NCBI GenBank assembly: GCA_965199765.1
Contig: CBDATC010000002.1
Coordinates: 992,001 to 1,056,000, forward strand
Source of the DNA: JAPOXR01 sp965199765
Lineage (GTDB): Bacteria > Pseudomonadota > Alphaproteobacteria > Rhodobacterales > Rhodobacteraceae
Length of the DNA stretch: 64,000 bases
Direction of reading: 5' to 3'
Numbering within the stretch: position 1 is the stretch's first letter; each line of letters starts with the position of its first letter. A program made the translations under genes and the position numbers. This document shows positions 20,111-28,678 of the stretch, piece by piece. Below the pieces are notes generated by a model, which saw only the letters and a list, made by a program, of their open reading frames with translations, was not told the origin of the DNA and did no database searches.

Positions 20111-21549
20111 TGTCCAAAGTAGTCCGTTCGGTCATATTTGCGACTGTGCCGTTCATTCTTGCCGCCGGGGGAAATTTGTTCGGCGCAAACGCGCAAGACA
20201 CTACTCAGCCGGTCTATAAAGGTGAGTTCGAAGAAGGCCGCTCGCATGGCATGGGCGTGCTCGATATTCCGGGCGGTTATCGCTACGACGGAGAATGGGT
20301 TGAAGGGTTACAAACAGGAATCGGAACGGTCACGTTTCCTGATGGCACGACCTATTCTGGCGACTTTAAGGCAGGGCAGGCACAAGGAAGTGGCGAGATA
20401 GTCTTTCCAGACGGCCGAATATACCGAGGCGAGTGGGAGAAGTTTCAGTTCCACGGACAAGGCTCTACGATCTTTCCTGATGGTACAACCTATATCGGCC
20501 AATACAAAGAAGGACTGCGCGATGGTCCGGGTATTCTGAACCACCCCTCTGGCTATTCTTACGACGGAAACTGGAAGAACGGTCTTCAGAACGGGACCGG
20601 CGCGGCTACTTTATCAGACGGTTCAATCTATACCGGCGATTTCGAAAACGGCCACGCGCATGGAAATGGAAAGATGGTTCATCCGGACGGTTCGTGGTTG
20701 CAAGGTGAATGGAGACAGGACCAATTCACCGGAAACGGAAAATCTATGTCCGCTGACGGAACAACATGTTTCGGGATATTCCGCAATGGAAATCTGCATG
20801 GTGAAGGAGACTGCATCACAACTGACGGTCGGAAGATCACGGGAAGCTGGTCCGACGGAGCGCTGCAGGGTTCCGGCCGCATCGAATTCAGCAACGGCAC
20901 GATCTATATCGGCGAATTCCAATCCGGGCGTATTGAGGGGCCGGGTCGGCTCCTGAAAGATTCACAGACATTGTACTCAGGTGAATGGCGTAACAATCTG
21001 TTCGATGGAAAAGGCACTTTGGTCTACGCCAGCGGTGAAGTCTACGAAGGCGACTTTGAAGCTGGTCAAAGGCACGGTGAGGGACAATTGTCAGCGGAAG
21101 ATGGGACGGTGTTCGCCGGGTCATGGCAGAATGATCAGCTTTTCGGCATTGTCGAAGTCACCATTGGTGAGGGTGCCCGCTATCGCGGCGAATTGCGGAA
21201 TTTCGAATTTGACGGCGACGGAACCTTGTTTCTGTCAAACGGCTACGAATACACCGGACAATGGACGAATGGCGTGAGAAACGGCTTTGGGACCGAAACA
21301 TTTAGCGATGGAACGGTGTTTGCCGGTGAATTCGTAGATGGGCAGCGGCATGGTCACGGCGAGCTGCGCTCTCCGAACGGTTACAGATACGCAGGAGAAT
21401 GGCGTTCAGGAAAGGCTGAAGGGCACGGTGAAGCCACCTACCCAAATGGCGACAAATATATCGGGAATTTTCGAAACGGAAGCCCGCACGGTGTCGGAGA
21501 AATGACTTTCATCGAAGACGAAGTGGACGATTCGCCTCGGCAACCATAA
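20110..21549 (+). CDS. Exported MORN-repeat protein with 19 repeats
   Basis: This 479-residue protein has an N-terminal signal-like segment (MSKVVRSVIFATVPFILAAG, cleavage near ANA-QDT). From residue 36 it is an uninterrupted array of 19 MORN repeats of 23 residues with the pattern YxGEFxxGxxHGxGxxxxPDGxx, then a short acidic tail (EDEVDDSP). Repeats 8, 9, 11 and 14 are the most diverged (for example CFGIFRNGNLHGEG). MORN arrays form an elongated beta structure and in bacteria are usually scaffolds or surface-binding modules. No enzymatic domain is attached. The start is ATG 20110 with AGGGGAA upstream. It is divergent from module copy B. Confidence 0.9.
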   Translation: MSKVVRSVIFATVPFILAAGGNLFGANAQDTTQPVYKGEFEEGRSHGMGVLDIPGGYRYDGEWVEGLQTGIGTVTFPDGTTYSGDFKAGQAQGSGEIVFPDGRIYRGEWEKFQFHGQGSTIFPDGTTYIGQYKEGLRDGPGILNHPSGYSYDGNWKNGLQNGTGAATLSDGSIYTGDFENGHAHGNGKMVHPDGSWLQGEWRQDQFTGNGKSMSADGTTCFGIFRNGNLHGEGDCITTDGRKITGSWSDGALQGSGRIEFSNGTIYIGEFQSGRIEGPGRLLKDSQTLYSGEWRNNLFDGKGTLVYASGEVYEGDFEAGQRHGEGQLSAEDGTVFAGSWQNDQLFGIVEVTIGEGARYRGELRNFEFDGDGTLFLSNGYEYTGQWTNGVRNGFGTETFSDGTVFAGEFVDGQRHGHGELRSPNGYRYAGEWRSGKAEGHGEATYPNGDKYIGNFRNGSPHGVGEMTFIEDEVDDSPRQP

Positions 21550-21800
21550 ATTTCAAACCGTTTCAGAAAATTTTCGCTTAATCCAAACACAGCGATAAAG
21601 CGCACCTTTTGCTCTATCGGACCAAAGCTAAACACAAAGAGCCGCAATGGTTGATAACAAACCCGATGCCCGGTCCAGCAATATAAAATTTTAAAGAACC
21701 AACAGTCACGGTGCGAAAATCCGCCTGTGTGAAAGAAAAAACACCTCTGTTCTCCGAAAACGGCTTGCTCTCATTGCTGGTTCTATGTAGTTGCCCGGTT
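21550..21800. other. Intergenic region upstream of the leuA leader
   Basis: No gene is recognised between the MORN gene and the leader peptide. The promoter for the leuA leader should lie here, but I could not fix one with good spacing. Confidence 0.4.
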
Positions 21801-21893
21801 ATGAGCTGTTTAGTGACATCAATCGATCCAATAGCGCGGGCGCGCCGTCCTCTAGGAATCGCACTTATCACCCTACGTCTAGGGTGCCTCTGA
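21801..21893 (+). CDS. Probable leucine leader peptide of leuA
   Basis: The 30-codon frame from ATG 21801 ends PLGIALITLRLGCL. The last 14 residues contain five leucines and two isoleucines. Three of these leucines use CTA, normally a rare codon, with one CTT and one CTC. The TGA (21891-21893) falls inside the left arm of a strong hairpin at 21887-21925. This is the architecture of a transcription-attenuation leader for leucine biosynthesis. The ribosome-binding site is weak and the start could be further upstream in the same frame (21711). Confidence 0.5.
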   Translation: MSCLVTSIDPIARARRPLGIALITLRLGCL

Positions 21894-21925
21894 GCGCATT
21901 GAATTCTTTGGCGCGCGCTCAGAGG
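21869..21925 (+). promoter_or_regulatory. Tandem hairpins overlapping the leader peptide end (attenuator-like)
   Basis: CACCCT (21869-21874) pairs with AGGGTG (21881-21886). Immediately next, CCTCTGAGCGC (21887-21897) pairs perfectly over 11 bases with GCGCTCAGAGG (21915-21925). The first hairpin covers the leader leucine codons and the second covers its stop codon. No T-run follows, so control may act through a Rho- or translation-based mechanism rather than a classic terminator. Confidence 0.55.
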
Positions 21926-21973
21926 ATCCTGTTCTGCCTGAAAATCTGAAAATTGTAGCTTAGAACAGCTGGT

Positions 21974-23539
21974 ATGGTCATGAATAATCCAGAAACCGTG
22001 TCGCAGGACCGAGTCCTGATTTTTGATACTACGCTCAGAGACGGTGAGCAGTCGCCTGGCGCCACCATGTCGCTTAAACAAAAACTCAATATCTCCCAAG
22101 CTCTCGACGAAATGGGTGTGGACATCATTGAGGCCGGATTTCCCAACGCATCGGAAGGCGACTTTAATGCAGTCCGTGAAGTGTCGCGCATCGTCAAAAC
22201 CGCCGTTGTGTGCGGCTTGGCGCGTTCAGTCATCGCCGACATAGACCGCGCAGGGGAAGCTCTCAGGGACGCGGAGAGACCGCGAATCCACACATTCATC
22301 GCAACTTCGCCGATCCATATGAAATACAAACTTCAGATGTCGCCTGAAGAGGTATTGGAGGCTATTCACGCGGCCGTCACAAGAGCGCTCCGCTATACGG
22401 ACAACGTCCAGTGGTCACCGGAAGATGCCACGCGCAGTGAACAGGAATTTCTTTGCCGAGCGGTTGATACTGCCCTTGCCGCCGGTGCGACCACTATCAA
22501 TATTCCAGATACGGTTGGCTATACGGTGCCATCCGAGAGCGCAAACATCATCCGCACACTGCGGGAAAAAGTTCCCCATATCAATCAAGCGGTGATTTCT
22601 ACGCATTGCCATAATGATCTTGGCATGGCCGTTGCCAATTCGCTTGCAGCGGTTGAAGCCGGTGCGCGGCAGATCGAATGCACGATCAACGGGCTCGGAG
22701 AGCGCGCCGGCAACGCGGCGCTTGAAGAAGTCGTTATGGCGATGCGGGTGCGTAACGACAAACTGCCGTTTACGACTGGAATAGTCAGCAATAAAATTAT
22801 GCAGATCTCGCGGATGGTTTCAGATGCAACGCTGTTTCCTGTTCAATACAATAAAGCGATCGTTGGCAAGAATGCCTTTGCCCATGAAGCTGGCATCCAT
22901 CAGCATGGGATGCTTCAAAATGCCGGCACATACGAAATCATGCGGCCGGAAGATATCGGCCTTTCAAAAACTCAACTGGTTCTTGGCAAGCATTCGGGAC
23001 GGGCCGCGCTCAGCCAGAAACTTGCTGAGCTCGGCTATGAGGTGGGAGATAACCTGCTGAAACAAGTTTTTGTGCGATTTAAAGCGCTGGCAGACAAAAA
23101 GCGGGAAGTATTCGAGGAGGACTTGATCTCTATACTCCAATCCAACCGCTATGATTCCAACAGCCGATTCTTGGAACTGGAATCGTTTGACGTGTCCTGC
23201 AGTTCCAAACAAGATGCGACTGCAAGGCTCACTTTGTCTGTTCACGGTGTATCGCGCAAAGTCTCTGGCACGGGGGACGGACCACTGGATGCCGCCTTCT
23301 CGGCAGTGAAGTCGATTATTCCTCACGATGCGAAACTTCTTGCTTATTCGGTGCATGCCGTCACTCAAGGGACTGACGCGCAGGCATCAGCTACAATCAG
23401 GCTTAAAGAAGAGAACGGAAGAATCGTCATTGGACAAGCTTCTGACACCGATACTGTGCTTGCTTCGCTTCTTGCCTATGTGGACGCAATGAACAATCTG
23501 GCCAATCTGCCAGATAGGACAAACTTTAATTCGGCCTGA
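21974..23539 (+). CDS. leuA: 2-isopropylmalate synthase
   Basis: This is a 521-residue enzyme of standard length. It has the N-terminal TIM-barrel motif FDTTLRDGEQSPGATM, the HxH metal site in STHCHNDLGMAVANS, GLGERAGNAALEEV, and a C-terminal regulatory domain from about residue 390. It condenses acetyl-CoA with 2-oxoisovalerate in the first committed step of leucine synthesis. The C-terminal domain is the site of leucine feedback inhibition in the family. The leucine-rich leader and hairpins just upstream suggest additional attenuation control. Confidence 0.96.
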   Translation: MVMNNPETVSQDRVLIFDTTLRDGEQSPGATMSLKQKLNISQALDEMGVDIIEAGFPNASEGDFNAVREVSRIVKTAVVCGLARSVIADIDRAGEALRDAERPRIHTFIATSPIHMKYKLQMSPEEVLEAIHAAVTRALRYTDNVQWSPEDATRSEQEFLCRAVDTALAAGATTINIPDTVGYTVPSESANIIRTLREKVPHINQAVISTHCHNDLGMAVANSLAAVEAGARQIECTINGLGERAGNAALEEVVMAMRVRNDKLPFTTGIVSNKIMQISRMVSDATLFPVQYNKAIVGKNAFAHEAGIHQHGMLQNAGTYEIMRPEDIGLSKTQLVLGKHSGRAALSQKLAELGYEVGDNLLKQVFVRFKALADKKREVFEEDLISILQSNRYDSNSRFLELESFDVSCSSKQDATARLTLSVHGVSRKVSGTGDGPLDAAFSAVKSIIPHDAKLLAYSVHAVTQGTDAQASATIRLKEENGRIVIGQASDTDTVLASLLAYVDAMNNLANLPDRTNFNSA

Positions 23540-24057
23540 AGGTATTCGATTCCCCTGCCCTGACAGAATGCCAAACCCTCCTTCAATTGGCTGAACACTC
23601 GAATGGGCCCGGCGCCTGATTCGCCATGAATCTCCGCGCAGAACAACAGCGAATATCGAATTGTGGGACCTGTTCGGGTCCGCGGATCGCCTGCCCAAGA
23701 AGTCGAAACCTTCTGTTTACCGGAATTTTCCAACCGGTCGCATTCGTGTCTCCGTGGGTTGCTCGCTGAAACGGCATCTGAACGCTCCGAACTGTCAGCC
23801 GAAAAGGTCGATCCAACGACCTTCCCATCAATCTCACGCAGATTTGGGCGGTGGGATGCATTTGTGATCGAAAGAGCAGAACTCGTCTATAAACCGTTCC
23901 CGGAACACGCTGAGGCCATGCGCTCCTTCATATCGGAAGTTCAAAGCGCCCGCGGTGCGTTCATTCATAACGCTGCAACTGGAACGAATGTGAATTTTCG
24001 ATTAAATGAGAAACTCTGATTCAACGATAGAATCATTTCAATTATGGAGGAAATCAA
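23540..24057. other. Intergenic region with an operator-like inverted repeat
   Basis: No gene is recognised. A 118-codon open frame (23663-24019) has no family features. AAGGTCG (23804-23810) and CGACCTT (23817-23823) form a perfect seven-base inverted repeat with a six-base spacer, possibly an operator for the tct operon. GGAGGA at about 24043-24048 is the ribosome-binding site for tctC. Confidence 0.4.
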
Positions 24058-24990
24058 GTGAAAAAAATTCTGCTCTCCGTAGCCGCCGCCTTATCCGTCA
24101 TCGCTGCTCCTGCGATTGCTGAGTATCCTGAAAAGCCCGTTAGTTTCATCGTTCCATGGCCGCCAGGTGATCTCGAAGACGTGCTTACCCGCATGATAGC
24201 TGAAGACTTTCAAGAAGAGTATGGAGTGCCCGCCGCTGTGGTTAATAGGCCAGGGGGCGGGGGAGGTCCTTTCCCGGGTGCAATTGAGGTGGCAACGGCA
24301 CCGGCTGACGGCTACACGATCGGTTCGTTCGTGATTGCAGTTCCAATACTCGGCCACGACATCGGTATCCCTGAATTGACACCCGCCAAGTTCGACCCGC
24401 TTGGAATTTTTCTGACCTATCCTTTCGTCGTCGCAACCTCCGGCGACGCGCCATACAACACATTGGAAGAAATGGCCGAATACGCAAAATCGAACGATGT
24501 CGCGCTTGGCCACTTCGGCCTGCCTCTAGTGCCGACCCGCGTGATCTTGGGATATTCGCGACTCGCCGGATTTGAGTTTGGTTCGGACGGCGCCTATGAC
24601 CTCTTGGATTGCAACACGCTCGCTTCGGGCGATGCCGATGTCATCACGACGACAATTCAGCTGATTCTGCCCTGCCTTGATGACGTCAAAGTTCTCGCTT
24701 CCGTCACCGGCTCGCGCATTTCCCTGGTTCCCGACACCCCAACCATTGCAGAGATCGAGCCGCGCCTCGGCATTTCACTCTGGAACGGGCTGTTCGTAAC
24801 AAAAGACACGCCGCAGGATGTTCGGGACAAAATCATTGCAGTTGCTCAAAAGACCATAGAAAGCGACCGCGCTCAGGAATTGGCAAGAAATACCGGTGCT
24901 TCTGTTTCATGGCTGGACGCGGAGGCTTCAGCAGCGCAAATCCAATCGGACATGGAGACCTTCCAAAACATCATGGCCCTTCTCAACTGA
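24058..24990 (+). CDS. tctC: Tripartite tricarboxylate transporter substrate-binding protein (TctC/BUG family)
   Basis: The 310-residue protein starts at GTG 24058 with TGGAGGA seven bases upstream. Its signal peptide is MKKILLSVAAALSVIAAPAI with cleavage after AIA. The mature protein begins EYPEKPVSFIVPWPPGDLED, as in BUG-type receptors that bind di- or tricarboxylates and similar acids through the first loop. Later motifs include VVNRPGGGGGP and ATAPADGYTIG. Together with TctB and TctA it forms a secondary high-affinity uptake system. The ligand cannot be deduced. Confidence 0.93.
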   Translation: MKKILLSVAAALSVIAAPAIAEYPEKPVSFIVPWPPGDLEDVLTRMIAEDFQEEYGVPAAVVNRPGGGGGPFPGAIEVATAPADGYTIGSFVIAVPILGHDIGIPELTPAKFDPLGIFLTYPFVVATSGDAPYNTLEEMAEYAKSNDVALGHFGLPLVPTRVILGYSRLAGFEFGSDGAYDLLDCNTLASGDADVITTTIQLILPCLDDVKVLASVTGSRISLVPDTPTIAEIEPRLGISLWNGLFVTKDTPQDVRDKIIAVAQKTIESDRAQELARNTGASVSWLDAEASAAQIQSDMETFQNIMALLN

Positions 24991-25440
24991 CCCGTATGCC
25001 GGTGGAATTGACTTCGATTCCCATTCGGGTCGGTTTGTCTCATCACCCGTTGGTCTAGCAGCTTTATTTTGCTCGGGACACAGCGAATGAGAATAATGAC
25101 TGCAATTGGTCACGAAGCTGTCAGAGCGCAGAGACTCTCGCAAGCGCCTGCGCTCTGCGCAGTTGAATGGTTCGCAGACGGGCCCACAAGCTCTATCTCC
25201 ATGGCTTTCAAGCTTTCTGAACAGACTTGAAGGTGCGTCACGATGACGTGTGAATGATTGATCTTGATCACAGTCCAATCCGGACGGAATCGCAAGCGAT
25301 GCTGGGCCAAAGATATTGGTGTAATCACTTTCTCCCGACGCGATTGCTCCTGTGATCGAACCACGAGAGAATCTATGTGATGATCCGCTTCCAGCAAAGA
25401 CGGGTTGAACCAAACCCCTTTCGACAGCAAGGCTCTGGCA
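24991..25440. other. Long tctC-tctB spacer with a strong inverted repeat
   Basis: About 450 bases separate tctC from tctB, unusual for an operon whose other genes abut. No gene is recognised. CAGAGCGCAG (25122-25131) and CTGCGCTCTG (25148-25157) form a perfect ten-base stem with a 16-base loop. No T-run follows, so it may be a transcript-stabilising or processing element. Confidence 0.5.
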
Positions 25441-25956
25441 GTGGCTGGTTCAAATCCGACTAAGGGCCCGGGAGGTGAACTGTTCGCGTTCGCTTTGTTT
25501 GCGATATCGCTGATCCTGCTTACCCAAATCGACAGACAAACAAACCCGCCTGGAAGCGGAAATCTTGTTGCTCAACCCAGATTCTGGCCAGCGGTGGGTT
25601 TGGTCTTGATGGTGCTGTTCGGTGCGGCCCATCTCTTTCAAAGCTGGCGACAACGTGTTCCGGGTTCGCTTCGAGAAATGTTCGTTTGGCTTCGCTCTCT
25701 TGAATACGCGGTCTGGTTCATGATCTATGTCGCAGCCGTGCCATTGCTCGGTTACCTGCTGTCGACAATCCTATTTTCGCTGCTTCTTGCGCTGCGGGCC
25801 GGCTATTCAGGGAAAAAAATGCTGCTCTCCGCCGGGCTCTTCGGCTTCGCAGTGGTGCTGGTTTTCAAAACCGGGTTGGCTGTAAAAGTTCCCGGCGGCG
25901 TGATTTACTCGTTTCTCCCGCGCACCCTGCAAAATTTCATGATCGTCAATTTCTGA
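25441..25956 (+). CDS. tctB: Tripartite tricarboxylate transporter small membrane subunit TctB
   Basis: The product is 171 residues from GTG 25441, which has AAGG eight bases upstream. A TTG at 25405 would add 12 residues. Four membrane segments are visible: LFAFALFAISLILLTQ, FWPAVGLVLMVLFGAA, YAVWFMIYVAAVPLLGYLL with the following ILFSLLLAL, and LFGFAVVLVFKTGLAV. The layout matches TctB, the small membrane subunit of TTT systems. It is directly followed by tctA after one base. Confidence 0.85.
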   Translation: MAGSNPTKGPGGELFAFALFAISLILLTQIDRQTNPPGSGNLVAQPRFWPAVGLVLMVLFGAAHLFQSWRQRVPGSLREMFVWLRSLEYAVWFMIYVAAVPLLGYLLSTILFSLLLALRAGYSGKKMLLSAGLFGFAVVLVFKTGLAVKVPGGVIYSFLPRTLQNFMIVNF

Positions 25957-25957
25957 A

Positions 25958-27442
25958 ATGGATACCTTATACTCATCCATTCAGATACTGGCGCGCTGGG
26001 ATGTCGTTGCGGCGCTGCTGATCGGTTCAGTAGGCGGGGTTGTCATTGGTGCAGTGCCCGGTGTCGGCGCTGCCGTTGCCATCGCAATCCTGCTTCCCGC
26101 CACATTTTCCCTCGACCCCATCGTCGGCCTGACGGTGCTGCTCGGAATCTACGGCTCCTCAATGTACGGAGGAGCAATTCCCGCAATATTGATCAACACC
26201 CCCGGCACTGCGGTAAACGCGCTCACAACCTATGACGGCACGCCCATGACACAGCGAGGCGAATCCCGCAGAGCCCTTTCTCTGGCTTACTCCGCCTCGT
26301 TCTTCGGCGGTGTATTCTCTGTGATTTGCCTGATTCTTCTGTCACCGGTTCTGGCGCAAATTGCACCGATGTTCGGGAGCCGCGAGATTTTTCTTGCCGC
26401 ATTGCTTGGCATTGTTCTCGTAGTGCTCGCGCATCGCGGCCAAGTCATGGCGGCAGGCTTAATGGCTGGGCTGGGAATTTGGCTGAACTCAATCGGTTTG
26501 GAACCCATTCAATACTCGCAGCGATACACATTCGGTCAAAGCTGGCTTGCCGGCGGCGTAGACTTGATTGTGGTTGTTCTAGGCCTGTTTGCAGTCAGCC
26601 AAGCCTTCGTGCTGCTTGTGCAGTCGGACGAGCGAAACCGGATTGAAAGCATTAGCGGCGGCTTGCTGTCGGGTTTCAAAGAACTTGCATTATACAAGCG
26701 AGTCGCCACAATTTCCTCCTCATTCGGTGTCCTGATGGGCATGATTCCGGGTGTTGGAGAGTTCACAGCGCAGTTTCTGAGCTATACCGTCGCACAGAAA
26801 ACATCGAAGACTCCGGAACAATTCGGCAAAGGCTCGCCAGAAGGCCTGATCGCCTGCGAGGCGGCCAACAATTCAGTGCCCGGCGCAGCCATGATTCCGT
26901 TGCTCGCGTTAGGAATTCCTGGAGAAGCGCTGACCGCGATGATGCTGAGCGTGTTTTATGTCCACAATGTCATTCCGGGCCCTGGGCTGTTCCAACAGCA
27001 GTTGGATTTTGTGGTGGCCATTTACATCGCGCTGCTCTTGCTTAATATCCTGGTCATCATTTTTTTGCTGGTTTCAACAAATCTGCTTTTGAAGGTGATT
27101 GAGATACCAACTCGATTTGTCGGATTGGCAATACTCACTCTGTCGTTTGTTGGAGTTTATTCGCTGCGGAATTCGGCCATTGATTGCGCGATAGCCGCAG
27201 GCATTGGTGTGTTCGGCTTCATCTTGAAGCGTCTTGACCTTCCGATTGTTCCAATCATTCTCGGCATGGTTTTGGGCAATATCATGGACACCAAGCTCCG
27301 CACTTCGATGATGCGGGTGAAGGAACCGCTGGATTTTATTGACCGGCCGATCTCTTTCATTCTCTTTTGCATTATTCTCATCGTCATCGGCAGCCACTTT
27401 TGGTCGCTATGGCGCAATATTCGGTCAAGACGGGAACTATGA
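25958..27442 (+). CDS. tctA: Tripartite tricarboxylate transporter large permease TctA
   Basis: The 494-residue membrane protein has the TctA signatures GAVPGVGAAVAIAILLP, YGSSMYGGAIPAILINTPGT and MIPGVGEFTAQFLSY, with about 11-12 membrane segments. It is the channel-forming subunit that uses an ion gradient to move the TctC ligand. Its stop overlaps the start of the UPF0261 gene as ATGA, so the next two catabolic genes are coupled to this transporter. Confidence 0.95.
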   Translation: MDTLYSSIQILARWDVVAALLIGSVGGVVIGAVPGVGAAVAIAILLPATFSLDPIVGLTVLLGIYGSSMYGGAIPAILINTPGTAVNALTTYDGTPMTQRGESRRALSLAYSASFFGGVFSVICLILLSPVLAQIAPMFGSREIFLAALLGIVLVVLAHRGQVMAAGLMAGLGIWLNSIGLEPIQYSQRYTFGQSWLAGGVDLIVVVLGLFAVSQAFVLLVQSDERNRIESISGGLLSGFKELALYKRVATISSSFGVLMGMIPGVGEFTAQFLSYTVAQKTSKTPEQFGKGSPEGLIACEAANNSVPGAAMIPLLALGIPGEALTAMMLSVFYVHNVIPGPGLFQQQLDFVVAIYIALLLLNILVIIFLLVSTNLLLKVIEIPTRFVGLAILTLSFVGVYSLRNSAIDCAIAAGIGVFGFILKRLDLPIVPIILGMVLGNIMDTKLRTSMMRVKEPLDFIDRPISFILFCIILIVIGSHFWSLWRNIRSRREL

Positions 27443-28677
27443 GAAAACACACGATACTGATCGTCGGCACATACGACACTAAAAATGACGAGCTGTCCTA
27501 TTTGGCGGGAAGGATCCGTTCATTAGGCGGTGATGCAATGACAATGGATGTCAGTGTTCTAGGGGACGCCGATCAACCTTGCGATGTCAGCAAGCACGAT
27601 GTCGCGAAAGCCGCGGGAAAATCAATTCAAGAGGTTATTGACAGCGGAGACGAGAATTTTGCCATGCAGATCATGGCAAAAGGCGCTGCGATTTGCACAG
27701 TAAACTTATTCGAACAGTCAAAGTTTCACGGCGTCATCTGCCTTGGCGGAACAATGGGGACGGATCTCGCGTTGGATGTCTGCCAAGCCCTTCCACTCGA
27801 CATACCGAAATATGTGGTTTCAACGGTGGCGTTTTCGCCTTTGATTCCACCCAACCGCCTCTCACCCAACATTCAAATGATTTTGTGGGCCGGTGGTCTT
27901 TACGGATTGAATTCCATTTGCAAATCGTCATTGAGTCAAGCAGCGGGAGCCGTTCTGGGAGCGGCTCAAGCGGTCGAAATGCCAACCGGTGACAAACCGG
28001 TCGTGGGCATGACATCTCTTGGATTATCGTGCCTCAAATATATGAAGCATCTCAAACCTGAACTCGAACGGCGTAATTTTGAAGTTGCCGTCTTCCATGC
28101 TGTCGGCATGGGTGGAATGGCATTCGAAAAGATCGCGGCGCAAAGAGGATTCTGCTGCGTTATGGACTTCGCCTTACCGGAACTCGGAAACCTGTTGGCC
28201 GGTTCTTTCGTCAATGCCGGCGATGACCGACTGCTCAATGCGGGCAAATCAGCGATTCCGCAAATTGTCGCACCAGGATGCATCGATCTTATTGACTTCG
28301 CCGGCTGGCAGGAAATCCCGCCTCAATACTCTCATCGACCGTTTCACGCGCATAACCGGTTAATCAAATGCTCGGCTCTCACCGCAGATGAAAGAAGAGA
28401 AACCGCGAGAGAGATTGGCGGGAGACTGGTATCCGCGAAAGGACCAGTTCATTTCATATTGCCTAATCAAGGTGTTGAAGAATGGGACAAACCCGGCGAA
28501 GCGGCGCACGATCCTGAAGGCTTGCGGGCATTCAATGAGGAAATGAAAACTTCGATCAAGCCGCCGGCGCAGCTGACTGAGATTGACGCGCATATCAATG
28601 ATCAGGAATTTGCCGACGCCGCGCTGCGAATTTTTGACCATTGGCTGGACAGCGGCATCATTGCACAGACACCGTGA
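27439..28677 (+). CDS. UPF0261 (Tm-1-like ATP-binding domain) protein
   Basis: The 412-residue protein starts at ATG 27439, inside the tctA stop region. It begins HTILIVGTYDTKNDELSYLA and has GVICLGGTMGTDLAL, YVVSTVAFSPLIPPN and HAVGMGGMAFEKI, the conserved blocks of the UPF0261 family related to the N-terminal domain of the plant Tm-1 resistance protein. The family binds ATP in Tm-1; bacterial members are found in catabolic operons without a settled reaction. Coupling to tctA and to the next oxidoreductase suggests a role in converting the imported acid. Confidence 0.9.
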   Translation: MRKHTILIVGTYDTKNDELSYLAGRIRSLGGDAMTMDVSVLGDADQPCDVSKHDVAKAAGKSIQEVIDSGDENFAMQIMAKGAAICTVNLFEQSKFHGVICLGGTMGTDLALDVCQALPLDIPKYVVSTVAFSPLIPPNRLSPNIQMILWAGGLYGLNSICKSSLSQAAGAVLGAAQAVEMPTGDKPVVGMTSLGLSCLKYMKHLKPELERRNFEVAVFHAVGMGGMAFEKIAAQRGFCCVMDFALPELGNLLAGSFVNAGDDRLLNAGKSAIPQIVAPGCIDLIDFAGWQEIPPQYSHRPFHAHNRLIKCSALTADERRETAREIGGRLVSAKGPVHFILPNQGVEEWDKPGEAAHDPEGLRAFNEEMKTSIKPPAQLTEIDAHINDQEFADAALRIFDHWLDSGIIAQTP

Positions 28678-28678
28678 A

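Noticed and set aside
23663..24019. 118-codon open frame between leuA and tctC
   Set aside because: No family motif, no good ribosome-binding site, and residue pattern unlike a real protein; kept only as an intergenic note.
25110..25430. 106-codon minus-strand frame in the tctC-tctB gap
   Set aside because: It contains the inverted repeat and shows no recognisable domain or start signal.
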